NCBI GenBank assembly: GCA_032622095.1
Contig: CP136061.1
Span: 169,825,107 to 169,889,106, forward strand
Reading direction: 5' to 3'
DNA: 64,000 nt
Source of the DNA: Siphonodentalium dalli
Taxonomy: Eukaryota > Mollusca > Scaphopoda > Gadilida > Siphonodentaliidae
Part shown: positions 1 through 10,437 of the stretch, in pieces
Layout: each line of letters begins with the position of its first letter
Position numbering within the stretch: position 1 is the stretch's first letter
Translations under genes and position numbers: made by a program
The notes under the pieces: model-generated
Seen by the model: the letters and a program-made list of their open reading frames with translations, nothing else
The model's database searches: none
What the model was told of the DNA's origin: nothing

Positions 1-640
1 TTAAACATAGACAGAAGACCAAACCAGGAAATGCTGACAAAGGTCCGCTCAAATTTTTCCGGGCTAGGGGAGGGGCAAAATTTTTCAATTTTGTTTTTGT
101 CGCCGATTTGAACCAAAATGGTTGTGAAGTATCTATATGATGTACTGAGTGTCATTGTGAGTGAATTTTATGAATCGGTTGACAAATGTAGAAATTGTGA
201 CCCCTTCCTTTTGTTCAAGTTTACAGAAAATGCACTATGAATTTAAATTCCTTCAACCGATCGTCACGTGTTTGGTGTCATTCGATGGGGAATTTCTAGT
301 ACTTCAAAACGATTACCTACTTGCGGTATTATGACGATGGAGGCCGGAGATATTCGAAAAGTATGTACTGAACAACATACATATTGGCCTACATAGTAGA
401 ATATCGCCACAATACCTTACCAAAACCCTGCTAAATATTAAAGGGGCATCGAATATGAACACAATGACGCAAAAATTATCTCGATATCGCGAAAATTGGC
501 CGAGATATGGCGAATTTTCTACCCGCGTCACCAAATTTCGAGGCATGGGTGGGGGTCACACCAGAACGTTCCAACTGAACACAGAAATGTCAATAAACTA
601 TACTATAGACATTCCAATCAATTCCGCGCGATTCCCTTAT

Positions 641-670
641 TATACTTCCATATTTTAATATGGATGTATA
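641..670. repeat. Imperfect palindrome in family 1 unit
   Basis: Arms TATACTTCCATAT and ATATGGATGTATA flank a TTTA loop; one arm position is mismatched. The same site in family 2 is a perfect 13-bp inverted repeat. It recurs every 1247 bp. In family 2 this site coincides with both array edges, so it may be where units are joined or broken. Confidence 0.85.
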
Positions 671-1906
671 TTGTTATTCAATTTTTTATTTTTATTTTTC
701 ATTATTTATTCTACTTCTTAATATATTTTGTAACCCTTATATCTCAGAAAGTTAAAAAGATAAATCATTGAAATTTGGTAGGTATATGCACCTTGCCAAG
801 TTACAACTGAATGAAACATTTAGGTTTATGTCCTAACTTGCTTTCCAGAGTTATGGCCCTTAATCAAAAATTTTGGAAAAAGTTTGTGCCCAGATCTTCT
901 CCTATAAGAAGCCAAGCAGCTGAATTCGGGTTACGTAACCGTGTTAACTGACGAAAGGGTACGAATCGGGGAAATTTTCACCAAGGTCCGAAATCAATTT
1001 GTTGAACTGGGGAGGGGTGCAAAATTTGTCAATTTTTTTCTTGTCACCGATTCCAACCATTTTTACTGTCGTGTATCTATACGACGTACTGATGCTACTC
1101 GTGAAAGAATTTTGTAAATCGATTGAGAAATGGCCAAGTTATAACACATCGAAAAATGTACTAATAAAGTCCATGTGTAGAAAGTGCTTGTGCCCAGATC
1201 TTCTCCTAGACGAAGCGCAACAGCTGGATTTGGTCTATGTGAGCGTCTTAAACATAGACAGAAGACCAAACCAGGAAATGCTGACAAAGGTCCGCTCAAA
1301 TTTTTCCGGGCTAGGGGAGGGGCAAAATTTTTCAATTTTGTTTTTGTCGCCGATTTGAACCAAAATGGTTGTGAAGTATCTATATGATGTACTGAGTGTC
1401 ATTGTGAGTGAATTTTATGAATCGGTTGACAAATGTAGAAATTGTGACCCCTTCCTTTTGTTCAAGTTTACAGAAAATGCACTATGAATTTAAATTCCTT
1501 CAACCGATCGTCACGTGTTTGGTGTCATTCGATGGGGAATTTCTAGTACTTCAAAACGATTACCTACTTGCGGTATTATGACGATGGAGGCCGGAGATAT
1601 TCGAAAAGTATGTACTGAACAACATACATATTGGCCTACATAGTAGAATATCGCCACAATACCTTACCAAAACCCTGCTAAATATTAAAGGGGCATCGAA
1701 TATGAACACAATGACGCAAAAATTATCTCGATATCGCGAAAATTGGCCGAGATATGGCGAATTTTCTACCCGCGTCACCAAATTTCGAGGCATGGGTGGG
1801 GGTCACACCAGAACGTTCCAACTGAACACAGAAATGTCAATAAACTATACTATAGACATTCCAATCAATTCCGCGCGATTCCCTTATTATACTTCCATAT
1901 TTTAAT
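660..1906. repeat. Reference unit of family 1 satellite
   Basis: Representative complete 1247-bp unit. Order of landmarks: right arm of the palindrome (ATATGGATGTATA); a T/AT-rich tract around 680-735; the phrase with TATCTCAGAAAGTT near 750; GAGTTATGGCCCTTA near 848; subunit A beginning with GTGCCCAGATCTTCTCC near 886; subunit B beginning with the same words near 1190; then the segment with CACGTG, and the palindrome's left arm again at the end of the unit. The frame homologous to the 165-codon frame of family 2 is closed by TGA in the segment with TTATGACGATGG, near 331 and every 1247 bp after it. Confidence 0.9.
887..1490 (+). repeat. Internal A/B subunit pair (~304-bp dimer) in family 1
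   Basis: Two diverged segments lie head to tail within each unit. Subunit A starts at the GTGCCCAGATCTTCTCC near 886 and subunit B at the same words near 1190. Both then show in order AAGC.CAGCTG.ATT..GG, a CAAGGTCCG or AAAGGTCCG word, a GGGGAGGGG.GCAAAATTT block, GTC.CCGATT followed by an ACCA..TT word, GTATCTATA.GA.GTACTGA, and a TGAA..AATTTT.TGAATCG or TGTAAATCG word. The shared order shows an old tandem duplication inside the unit. The same order reappears, degenerate, at about 9935-10240. The remaining ~640 bp of the unit I could not align to A or B by eye. Confidence 0.8.
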
Positions 1907-4900
1907 ATGGATGTATATTGTTATTCAATTTTTTATTTTTATTTTTCATTATTTATTCTACTTCTTAATATATTTTGTAACCCTTATATCTCAGAAAGTT
2001 AAAAAGATAAATCATTGAAATTTGGTAGGTATATGCACCTTGCCAAGTTACAACTGAATGAAACATTTAGGTTTATGTCCTAACTTGCTTTCCAGAGTTA
2101 TGGCCCTTAATCAAAAATTTTGGAAAAAGTTTGTGCCCAGATCTTCTCCTATAAGAAGCCAAGCAGCTGAATTCGGGTTACGTAACCGTGTTAACTGACG
2201 AAAGGGTACGAATCGGGGAAATTTTCACCAAGGTCCGAAATCAATTTGTTGAACTGGGGAGGGGTGCAAAATTTGTCAATTTTTTTCTTGTCACCGATTC
2301 CAACCATTTTTACTGTCGTGTATCTATACGACGTACTGATGCTACTCGTGAAAGAATTTTGTAAATCGATTGAGAAATGGCCAAGTTATAACACATCGAA
2401 AAATGTACTAATAAAGTCCATGTGTAGAAAGTGCTTGTGCCCAGATCTTCTCCTAGACGAAGCGCAACAGCTGGATTTGGTCTATGTGAGCGTCTTAAAC
2501 ATAGACAGAAGACCAAACCAGGAAATGCTGACAAAGGTCCGCTCAAATTTTTCCGGGCTAGGGGAGGGGCAAAATTTTTCAATTTTGTTTTTGTCGCCGA
2601 TTTGAACCAAAATGGTTGTGAAGTATCTATATGATGTACTGAGTGTCATTGTGAGTGAATTTTATGAATCGGTTGACAAATGTAGAAATTGTGACCCCTT
2701 CCTTTTGTTCAAGTTTACAGAAAATGCACTATGAATTTAAATTCCTTCAACCGATCGTCACGTGTTTGGTGTCATTCGATGGGGAATTTCTAGTACTTCA
2801 AAACGATTACCTACTTGCGGTATTATGACGATGGAGGCCGGAGATATTCGAAAAGTATGTACTGAACAACATACATATTGGCCTACATAGTAGAATATCG
2901 CCACAATACCTTACCAAAACCCTGCTAAATATTAAAGGGGCATCGAATATGAACACAATGACGCAAAAATTATCTCGATATCGCGAAAATTGGCCGAGAT
3001 ATGGCGAATTTTCTACCCGCGTCACCAAATTTCGAGGCATGGGTGGGGGTCACACCAGAACGTTCCAACTGAACACAGAAATGTCAATAAACTATACTAT
3101 AGACATTCCAATCAATTCCGCGCGATTCCCTTATTATACTTCCATATTTTAATATGGATGTATATTGTTATTCAATTTTTTATTTTTATTTTTCATTATT
3201 TATTCTACTTCTTAATATATTTTGTAACCCTTATATCTCAGAAAGTTAAAAAGATAAATCATTGAAATTTGGTAGGTATATGCACCTTGCCAAGTTACAA
3301 CTGAATGAAACATTTAGGTTTATGTCCTAACTTGCTTTCCAGAGTTATGGCCCTTAATCAAAAATTTTGGAAAAAGTTTGTGCCCAGATCTTCTCCTATA
3401 AGAAGCCAAGCAGCTGAATTCGGGTTACGTAACCGTGTTAACTGACGAAAGGGTACGAATCGGGGAAATTTTCACCAAGGTCCGAAATCAATTTGTTGAA
3501 CTGGGGAGGGGTGCAAAATTTGTCAATTTTTTTCTTGTCACCGATTCCAACCATTTTTACTGTCGTGTATCTATACGACGTACTGATGCTACTCGTGAAA
3601 GAATTTTGTAAATCGATTGAGAAATGGCCAAGTTATAACACATCGAAAAATGTACTAATAAAGTCCATGTGTAGAAAGTGCTTGTGCCCAGATCTTCTCC
3701 TAGACGAAGCGCAACAGCTGGATTTGGTCTATGTGAGCGTCTTAAACATAGACAGAAGACCAAACCAGGAAATGCTGACAAAGGTCCGCTCAAATTTTTC
3801 CGGGCTAGGGGAGGGGCAAAATTTTTCAATTTTGTTTTTGTCGCCGATTTGAACCAAAATGGTTGTGAAGTATCTATATGATGTACTGAGTGTCATTGTG
3901 AGTGAATTTTATGAATCGGTTGACAAATGTAGAAATTGTGACCCCTTCCTTTTGTTCAAGTTTACAGAAAATGCACTATGAATTTAAATTCCTTCAACCG
4001 ATCGTCACGTGTTTGGTGTCATTCGATGGGGAATTTCTAGTACTTCAAAACGATTACCTACTTGCGGTATTATGACGATGGAGGCCGGAGATATTCGAAA
4101 AGTATGTACTGAACAACATACATATTGGCCTACATAGTAGAATATCGCCACAATACCTTACCAAAACCCTGCTAAATATTAAAGGGGCATCGAATATGAA
4201 CACAATGACGCAAAAATTATCTCGATATCGCGAAAATTGGCCGAGATATGGCGAATTTTCTACCCGCGTCACCAAATTTCGAGGCATGGGTGGGGGTCAC
4301 ACCAGAACGTTCCAACTGAACACAGAAATGTCAATAAACTATACTATAGACATTCCAATCAATTCCGCGCGATTCCCTTATTATACTTCCATATTTTAAT
4401 ATGGATGTATATTGTTATTCAATTTTTTATTTTTATTTTTCATTATTTATTCTACTTCTTAATATATTTTGTAACCCTTATATCTCAGAAAGTTAAAAAG
4501 ATAAATCATTGAAATTTGGTAGGTATATGCACCTTGCCAAGTTACAACTGAATGAAACATTTAGGTTTATGTCCTAACTTGCTTTCCAGAGTTATGGCCC
4601 TTAATCAAAAATTTTGGAAAAAGTTTGTGCCCAGATCTTCTCCTATAAGAAGCCAAGCAGCTGAATTCGGGTTACGTAACCGTGTTAACTGACGAAAGGG
4701 TACGAATCGGGGAAATTTTCACCAAGGTCCGAAATCAATTTGTTGAACTGGGGAGGGGTGCAAAATTTGTCAATTTTTTTCTTGTCACCGATTCCAACCA
4801 TTTTTACTGTCGTGTATCTATACGACGTACTGATGCTACTCGTGAAAGAATTTTGTAAATCGATTGAGAAATGGCCAAGTTATAACACATCGAAAAATGT

Positions 4901-7489
4901 ACTAATAAAGTCCATGTGTAGAAAGTGCTTGTGCCCAGATCTTCTCCTAGACGAAGCGCAACAGCTGGATTTGGTCTATGTGAGCGTCTTAAACATAGAC
5001 AGAAGACCAAACCAGGAAATGCTGACAAAGGTCCGCTCAAATTTTTCCGGGCTAGGGGAGGGGCAAAATTTTTCAATTTTGTTTTTGTCGCCGATTTGAA
5101 CCAAAATGGTTGTGAAGTATCTATATGATGTACTGAGTGTCATTGTGAGTGAATTTTATGAATCGGTTGACAAATGTAGAAATTGTGACCCCTTCCTTTT
5201 GTTCAAGTTTACAGAAAATGCACTATGAATTTAAATTCCTTCAACCGATCGTCACGTGTTTGGTGTCATTCGATGGGGAATTTCTAGTACTTCAAAACGA
5301 TTACCTACTTGCGGTATTATGACGATGGAGGCCGGAGATATTCGAAAAGTATGTACTGAACAACATACATATTGGCCTACATAGTAGAATATCGCCACAA
5401 TACCTTACCAAAACCCTGCTAAATATTAAAGGGGCATCGAATATGAACACAATGACGCAAAAATTATCTCGATATCGCGAAAATTGGCCGAGATATGGCG
5501 AATTTTCTACCCGCGTCACCAAATTTCGAGGCATGGGTGGGGGTCACACCAGAACGTTCCAACTGAACACAGAAATGTCAATAAACTATACTATAGACAT
5601 TCCAATCAATTCCGCGCGATTCCCTTATTATACTTCCATATTTTAATATGGATGTATATTGTTATTCAATTTTTTATTTTTATTTTTCATTATTTATTCT
5701 ACTTCTTAATATATTTTGTAACCCTTATATCTCAGAAAGTTAAAAAGATAAATCATTGAAATTTGGTAGGTATATGCACCTTGCCAAGTTACAACTGAAT
5801 GAAACATTTAGGTTTATGTCCTAACTTGCTTTCCAGAGTTATGGCCCTTAATCAAAAATTTTGGAAAAAGTTTGTGCCCAGATCTTCTCCTATAAGAAGC
5901 CAAGCAGCTGAATTCGGGTTACGTAACCGTGTTAACTGACGAAAGGGTACGAATCGGGGAAATTTTCACCAAGGTCCGAAATCAATTTGTTGAACTGGGG
6001 AGGGGTGCAAAATTTGTCAATTTTTTTCTTGTCACCGATTCCAACCATTTTTACTGTCGTGTATCTATACGACGTACTGATGCTACTCGTGAAAGAATTT
6101 TGTAAATCGATTGAGAAATGGCCAAGTTATAACACATCGAAAAATGTACTAATAAAGTCCATGTGTAGAAAGTGCTTGTGCCCAGATCTTCTCCTAGACG
6201 AAGCGCAACAGCTGGATTTGGTCTATGTGAGCGTCTTAAACATAGACAGAAGACCAAACCAGGAAATGCTGACAAAGGTCCGCTCAAATTTTTCCGGGCT
6301 AGGGGAGGGGCAAAATTTTTCAATTTTGTTTTTGTCGCCGATTTGAACCAAAATGGTTGTGAAGTATCTATATGATGTACTGAGTGTCATTGTGAGTGAA
6401 TTTTATGAATCGGTTGACAAATGTAGAAATTGTGACCCCTTCCTTTTGTTCAAGTTTACAGAAAATGCACTATGAATTTAAATTCCTTCAACCGATCGTC
6501 ACGTGTTTGGTGTCATTCGATGGGGAATTTCTAGTACTTCAAAACGATTACCTACTTGCGGTATTATGACGATGGAGGCCGGAGATATTCGAAAAGTATG
6601 TACTGAACAACATACATATTGGCCTACATAGTAGAATATCGCCACAATACCTTACCAAAACCCTGCTAAATATTAAAGGGGCATCGAATATGAACACAAT
6701 GACGCAAAAATTATCTCGATATCGCGAAAATTGGCCGAGATATGGCGAATTTTCTACCCGCGTCACCAAATTTCGAGGCATGGGTGGGGGTCACACCAGA
6801 ACGTTCCAACTGAACACAGAAATGTCAATAAACTATACTATAGACATTCCAATCAATTCCGCGCGATTCCCTTATTATACTTCCATATTTTAATATGGAT
6901 GTATATTGTTATTCAATTTTTTATTTTTATTTTTCATTATTTATTCTACTTCTTAATATATTTTGTAACCCTTATATCTCAGAAAGTTAAAAAGATAAAT
7001 CATTGAAATTTGGTAGGTATATGCACCTTGCCAAGTTACAACTGAATGAAACATTTAGGTTTATGTCCTAACTTGCTTTCCAGAGTTATGGCCCTTAATC
7101 AAAAATTTTGGAAAAAGTTTGTGCCCAGATCTTCTCCTATAAGAAGCCAAGCAGCTGAATTCGGGTTACGTAACCGTGTTAACTGACGAAAGGGTACGAA
7201 TCGGGGAAATTTTCACCAAGGTCCGAAATCAATTTGTTGAACTGGGGAGGGGTGCAAAATTTGTCAATTTTTTTCTTGTCACCGATTCCAACCATTTTTA
7301 CTGTCGTGTATCTATACGACGTACTGATGCTACTCGTGAAAGAATTTTGTAAATCGATTGAGAAATGGCCAAGTTATAACACATCGAAAAATGTACTAAT
7401 AAAGTCCATGTGTAGAAAGTGCTTGTGCCCAGATCTTCTCCTAGACGAAGCGCAACAGCTGGATTTGGTCTATGTGAGCGTCTTAAACA

Positions 7490-7552
7490 TAGACAGAAGA
7501 CCAAACCAGACAAAGGTCCGCTCAAACCTAACCCCGTTAACAAACTGTTAAC
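7490..7552. repeat. Right edge of family 1 array
   Basis: Homology to the unit ends at about 7526, inside subunit B, after CGCTCAAA. Just before the edge the last unit lacks 9 bp that all other units have (the GAAATGCTG between CCAG and ACAAAGG). Immediately beyond the edge are two HpaI-type GTTAAC words at 7536-7541 and 7547-7552, spaced by 5 bp. Unlike the family 2 array, this edge does not fall on the palindrome. Confidence 0.8.
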
Positions 7553-7892
7553 TAAGAAATTGTCTATTCAAAGTATAATACACGAACTATGAACGAATGT
7601 TGTACATGCTCACGTGTTATTCAACAAACTAGCCGTGTCAAAGACGCGGCTGTACCTTCATCCCGTCTTATTCAAATACCGATTCATATATTTCTCGTTT
7701 TGCTACACACGAAACGGAGTCGACTTTTGGGGAAACCAGAGGCCAAATGGGTCCAAATCAACCTGTTCCAAAAAGTCGTTCATTTTGTTTTCACTTTTTG
7801 AAAAAGGCTTCATTATTTCAACCTAAACTTTTGGACTTAGAAAATTATTTTTTTCTCAGTCAAGTGAAAAGAGCTCTTCACAAAATTTCCGC
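7553..7892. other. Non-array spacer, no recognised feature
   Basis: Single-copy-looking sequence after the array edge. Open frames of about 70 codons on the plus strand overlap one another in different frames and show no protein family I recognise. Composition drifts to AT-rich at the right end. I see no gene here. Confidence 0.6.
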
Positions 7893-7924
7893 TTATATAT
7901 ATAATATATATTTTCTATATATAC
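7893..7924. repeat. AT dinucleotide-rich tract
   Basis: Interrupted TATATA runs, simple-sequence DNA. It borders the GC-richer block at 7950-8060. Confidence 0.8.
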
Positions 7925-7944
7925 GCCAAAAATTTGTCACTCCC

Positions 7945-8065
7945 CTCTCTCCTTCCTCCGGCTACCCCATCCTCCCGCGGATGGAACCTAGCTCCGATTC
8001 GAACACACCCGTCTCGCGGGCTAGACTCATTCCTCTACGTGGGAACCGATAGAACTCCCATCGAA
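7945..8065. repeat. GC-richer block resembling a decayed dispersed repeat
   Basis: This block stands out from its AT-rich surroundings. It holds a small hairpin (CCATCC 7967-7972, GGATGG 7979-7984) and the word GATTCGAAC, whose complement GTTCGAATC resembles the B box of tRNA-derived promoters. The sequence around that word cannot form a proper T stem, so it is not a working tRNA. A tRNA-derived SINE fragment is possible. Low certainty, based on one motif. Confidence 0.35.
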
Positions 8066-9039
8066 TTCCAACAATCATTTCCAAAGTGGTATATTGGTAT
8101 GAGTACATATCGGAGCTGTTATAAACCAAATAACTTGGATTTGAATATAAACCCACCGATTCGTAAATTTTGTAGCCCATGGTGTGTGCTAAATTATCAT
8201 TTTATCGTGTATAGTGTGTCATGAACTATCTGCGGGCGTGCATTTCACTTTTGTATTTTCTTTCGCATCTTCAACGCACTGCATCTCATATACAACCAAA
8301 CAAAATACAAAAATTACATTAATGGGATCAAACAAGGCTTAGTTATACTATGTAATCTTATACAAACGTAAAGACGACGTATATCCAATTATTTCATTTG
8401 CGATAACAACGATAAACACATAGAAAAATGCAAACATCATCATTTTCGTAATAACAATTTGTATATTGTTATACACCGTAGGATATTGCAAATGGACATT
8501 CAATTCTTTCCGTTAGTATATGTCTGCCAAACTAGAAATGACTCCCTTTATACTTTCACATAATAAAACACCACTGGTAGGTTCGTGCGCCGTGATATAA
8601 GTCTTGTCAACAAGCAAACGTGAAACAAACGCTCATTATTCCTACCATATAGGGAATGCACTTACAGAGAACGCTCTTTTCTGTTCGGTTACGTTCATAC
8701 CCCATGTGAATTGCTTTGTGTGTTGTTGTTTATCGTGACTGTTGAATATACCGTGAAATTCATTTTATTCTTCGGATTCAACGTTCATTGATCGCGATAC
8801 ATGTTATGTGCTTGTTTGAACCACTTATCTGCCCATGTGGTACAAGTCTTGTGAGAATGGGACGGATATTTTCGGAGTTAGTAACATCCAACATAGGGAA
8901 ATCGTCAAATTGGAGTCGTGTTTCCATGTTGGAATTCTGCAAATGAGCAGTGCTAAAGAAAACGACATTAAAACATTCTCATTAATCTTCCGATTATACG
9001 TGCATTAATGTGGAGTGTTCAGGTACCATTTATATTATA
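8066..9039. other. Non-array spacer, no gene seen
   Basis: About 1 kb of AT-rich sequence without an open frame worth reporting. The one structure I can point to is a small perfect inverted repeat: ATAACAAT at 8451-8458 and ATTGTTAT at 8465-8472 around a 6-bp loop. No repeat family recognised. Confidence 0.55.
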
Positions 9040-9217
9040 ATTATTACCTTATTATACCCCTGCAATCAGTTGTGGGTGGGGTGGGAATTGTATATGCCTA
9101 CATGAATCAGCTTGTTCGTCCGTCCGTCCGTCCGTTCATCAATATATATATCTAATTGTCCCCGATAGATTTGGGAGGAATATAGTAATCAACATGTCTG
9201 TCCGTGCGTCCGTCTGA
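9040..9217 (+). repeat. Two adjacent fragments of a CCGT-bearing dispersed repeat
   Basis: The first fragment has TTATTATACCCCTGCAATC, a G-rich stretch, then TTGTATATGCC and a (CGTC)n run at 9116-9135. The second has CCCCGATAGATTTGGGAGG, ATATAGTAATCAACATG and a degenerate GTCCGT run at 9196-9216. Both follow the order CCCC / GGG-rich / TATA...ATCA / GTCCGTCCG. I recall this order from abundant dispersed repeats of molluscs; that is memory and not a search. The two copies are tandem and strongly diverged from each other. Confidence 0.6.
9116..9135 (+). repeat. (CGTC)n microsatellite
   Basis: Five near-perfect tetranucleotide repeats of CGTC/CCGT phase, part of the dispersed-repeat fragment around it. 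Confidence 0.85.
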
Positions 9218-9554
9218 GATGATTGATAACTTTAGTATTAGTTAACTGATTCGTAAGTGACATGTCCGTGATATTTCTACAATGCGAGAGTTTGGGTATA
9301 GTAGAACTTCATTTATCCAAATATTCGCTTTTATCACATTCTGGTGAATGTAATGATTTCATAGAGATGTGAGGAATTAATGGACTGTCCCGTTATGCAG
9401 AAGGATACAGCAGGGCGCTCTCTAAACTACAGTCAGAACAAGACGCGTAATTTGTTGGATGACATATGTGACCCAGTTCGCCATAACATTAACAAGCTGA
9501 GCAACGTGGTCGCCATGTTGCGATGTAAGGAATATATGTAGTATTTTGTATATA
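9218..9554. other. Non-array spacer, no recognised feature
   Basis: No open frame, structured repeat or regulatory motif that I can support. It leads into the large inverted repeat. Confidence 0.5.
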
Positions 9555-9785
9555 CCTATTGCACAGGGGCCTGTAACGCGTTCCCGCCCCTTTACTCTGC
9601 CCATATACGCCGCTTCTATATACCCGCCCACATACTCGCCGACGCGTTAATGGTAGTATAATAAGGACCTTATTATACTACCATTAACGTGAAGCAGGCG
9701 CGTATACAGCAGCGGTGTATATGGGCAGCGCAAAGGGGGGATGGGAAACTGAGCGCGTTACATGGCCCTGTGATCTATTGGATAA
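9555..9785. repeat. Large inverted repeat (foldback), centre 9667
   Basis: The core is perfect: 21-bp arms at 9646-9666 and 9668-9688 separated by one base. Outside the core the similarity continues imperfectly for roughly 100 bp per side. On the left the order going outward is TATACGCCGC, CTGCCCATA, CCCGCCCCTTTAC, AACGCG, GGCCTGT. On the right the complements appear in the same outward order: GCGGTGTATA, TATGGGCAG, AAAGGGGGG, CGCGTTAC, GGCCCTGTG. It could be a foldback element, a long-TIR MITE with almost no interior, or the product of an inverted duplication. No transposase is present. Confidence 0.85.
9646..9688. repeat. 43-bp near-perfect palindrome core
   Basis: The left arm starts GTTAATGG and ends ATAAGG; the right arm starts CCTTAT and ends CCATTAAC. 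There are 21 matched pairs and a single A at 9667. The short loop makes it cruciform-prone. The arms contain TTATTATAC, the same word that begins the dispersed-repeat fragment at about 9049. Confidence 0.93.
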
Positions 9786-9934
9786 ATAAAGGGATATACA
9801 GTGGACCAATGTACTCTCCAAGCCACCAATCACCTCAAGGGCTGGCATTTTCCCCATATTCTCAGTGTTGAATAAGTCGGTATACTATACACAGTTATGC
9901 ATTGGATTCATTATGTTAAGCCATCTTGAATTTG

Positions 9935-10240
9935 TCATTGCTTGCTTTATGTAGTTATGGCCCTTAAACCGACCTCTCACATGTGTCGACAATTTATTGT
10001 AGAGTATCACCGGAATGCTTTGAGGTAGCGGAACGGGACAAATTATCTTCATTTATAAAAAAAGTGGCTGTTGTCATAATATTGACGGGGAGGGGTGTTC
10101 AATGTTCAAATTCTCTCCAATTGCGACCAAACTTTAATGGAATGCATGTTCTACCTGACATCCCGATATCGATGCCGTGAACATTTTGTAATTGGTTTAA
10201 AATTGACCGAGTTACCGTTGAAAAATATTGAACAAATTAA
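9935..10240 (+). repeat. Lone degenerate monomer of the satellite superfamily
   Basis: In order, this segment shows TAGTTATGGCCCTTAAAC (the satellite has GAGTTATGGCCCTTAAAC), a GAATGC...GGGACAAATT stretch matching GAATTC...GGGGAAATT, GACGGGGAGGGGTG..CAA matching GACCTGGGGAGGGGTGCAA, GCGACCAAAC matching the CACCGATTCCAAC block, CGTGAACATTTTGTAATTGG matching CGTGAAAGAATTTTGTAAATCGG, GACCGAGTTA matching GACCAAGTTA, and GAAAAATATTG matching GAAAAATGTAC. The length is close to one ~300-bp subunit. It is strongly diverged and not part of an array. Confidence 0.75.
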
Positions 10241-10243
10241 TGA

Positions 10244-10248
10244 CCCCC

Positions 10249-10288
<40 letters not shown>
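10244..10288 (+). repeat. C run and (CT)n microsatellite
   Basis: A run of eight C is followed by (CT)n with one TT interruption, ending near 10288. It abuts the lone monomer. Confidence 0.95.
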
Positions 10289-10383
10289 ATAATTGAGGAA
10301 CATGGCGAATAGAGGAGCCAAATATTTATTGCATTTTCCAGATGAGAAGAGTGATTCGGACCGAAATGTTCCACTTGAAAGTG
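10289..10383. other. Spacer, no recognised feature
   Basis: Short stretch between the CT microsatellite and the paired hairpins. Nothing recognised. Confidence 0.5.
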
Positions 10384-10437
10384 TTTTGTCCCAGCTGTTA
10401 CCAATGTATTGCTGGGACAAAAATATCCGATATTTTT
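10384..10437. repeat. Two overlapping hairpins
   Basis: Hairpin 1: TTTTGTCCCAGC at 10384-10395 and GCTGGGACAAAA at 10411-10422, perfect 12-bp arms with a 15-bp loop. Hairpin 2: AAAAATAT at 10419-10426 and ATATTTTT at 10430-10437, perfect 8-bp arms with a CCG loop. They share 10419-10422 and so cannot both form fully. They may be remnants of a small transposon end or chance; no gene flanks them. Confidence 0.8.

Larger units (their letters stand above)
1..7526. repeat. Satellite array, family 1 (1247-bp unit)
   Basis: Tandem head-to-tail array with an exact 1247-bp period. Taking the ATG just inside the right arm of the internal palindrome as origin, full units start at 660, 1907, 3154, 4401 and 5648, flanked by a partial unit at 1-659 and another at 6895-7526. 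I see no difference between units; every open frame recurs with an identical translation. The unit contains two related ~304-bp subunits, a GAGTTATGGCCCTTA phrase, an AT-rich tract and an imperfect palindrome. The array is open at the left window edge. It is the same superfamily as the 12781-41934 array but a separately homogenised subfamily. No coding function is supported. Confidence 0.97.

Noticed and set aside
999-1358. 119-codon plus-strand frame repeated in each family 1 unit
   Set aside because: It is identical in every unit because the units are identical; it overlaps a 90-codon minus frame, has no recognised domain, and is broken by substitutions in family 2.
7970-8050. tRNA gene on the minus strand, suggested by GTTCGAATC
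   Set aside because: The bases around the B-box-like word cannot pair as a T stem, and I cannot fit an acceptor stem or D arm.
9689-9871. 60-codon plus-strand frame in the right arm of the large inverted repeat
   Set aside because: Short, no recognised motif, and located in foldback DNA.
10384-10437. Rho-independent terminator or attenuator
   Set aside because: No upstream gene, no leader peptide, and the setting is eukaryotic spacer DNA.
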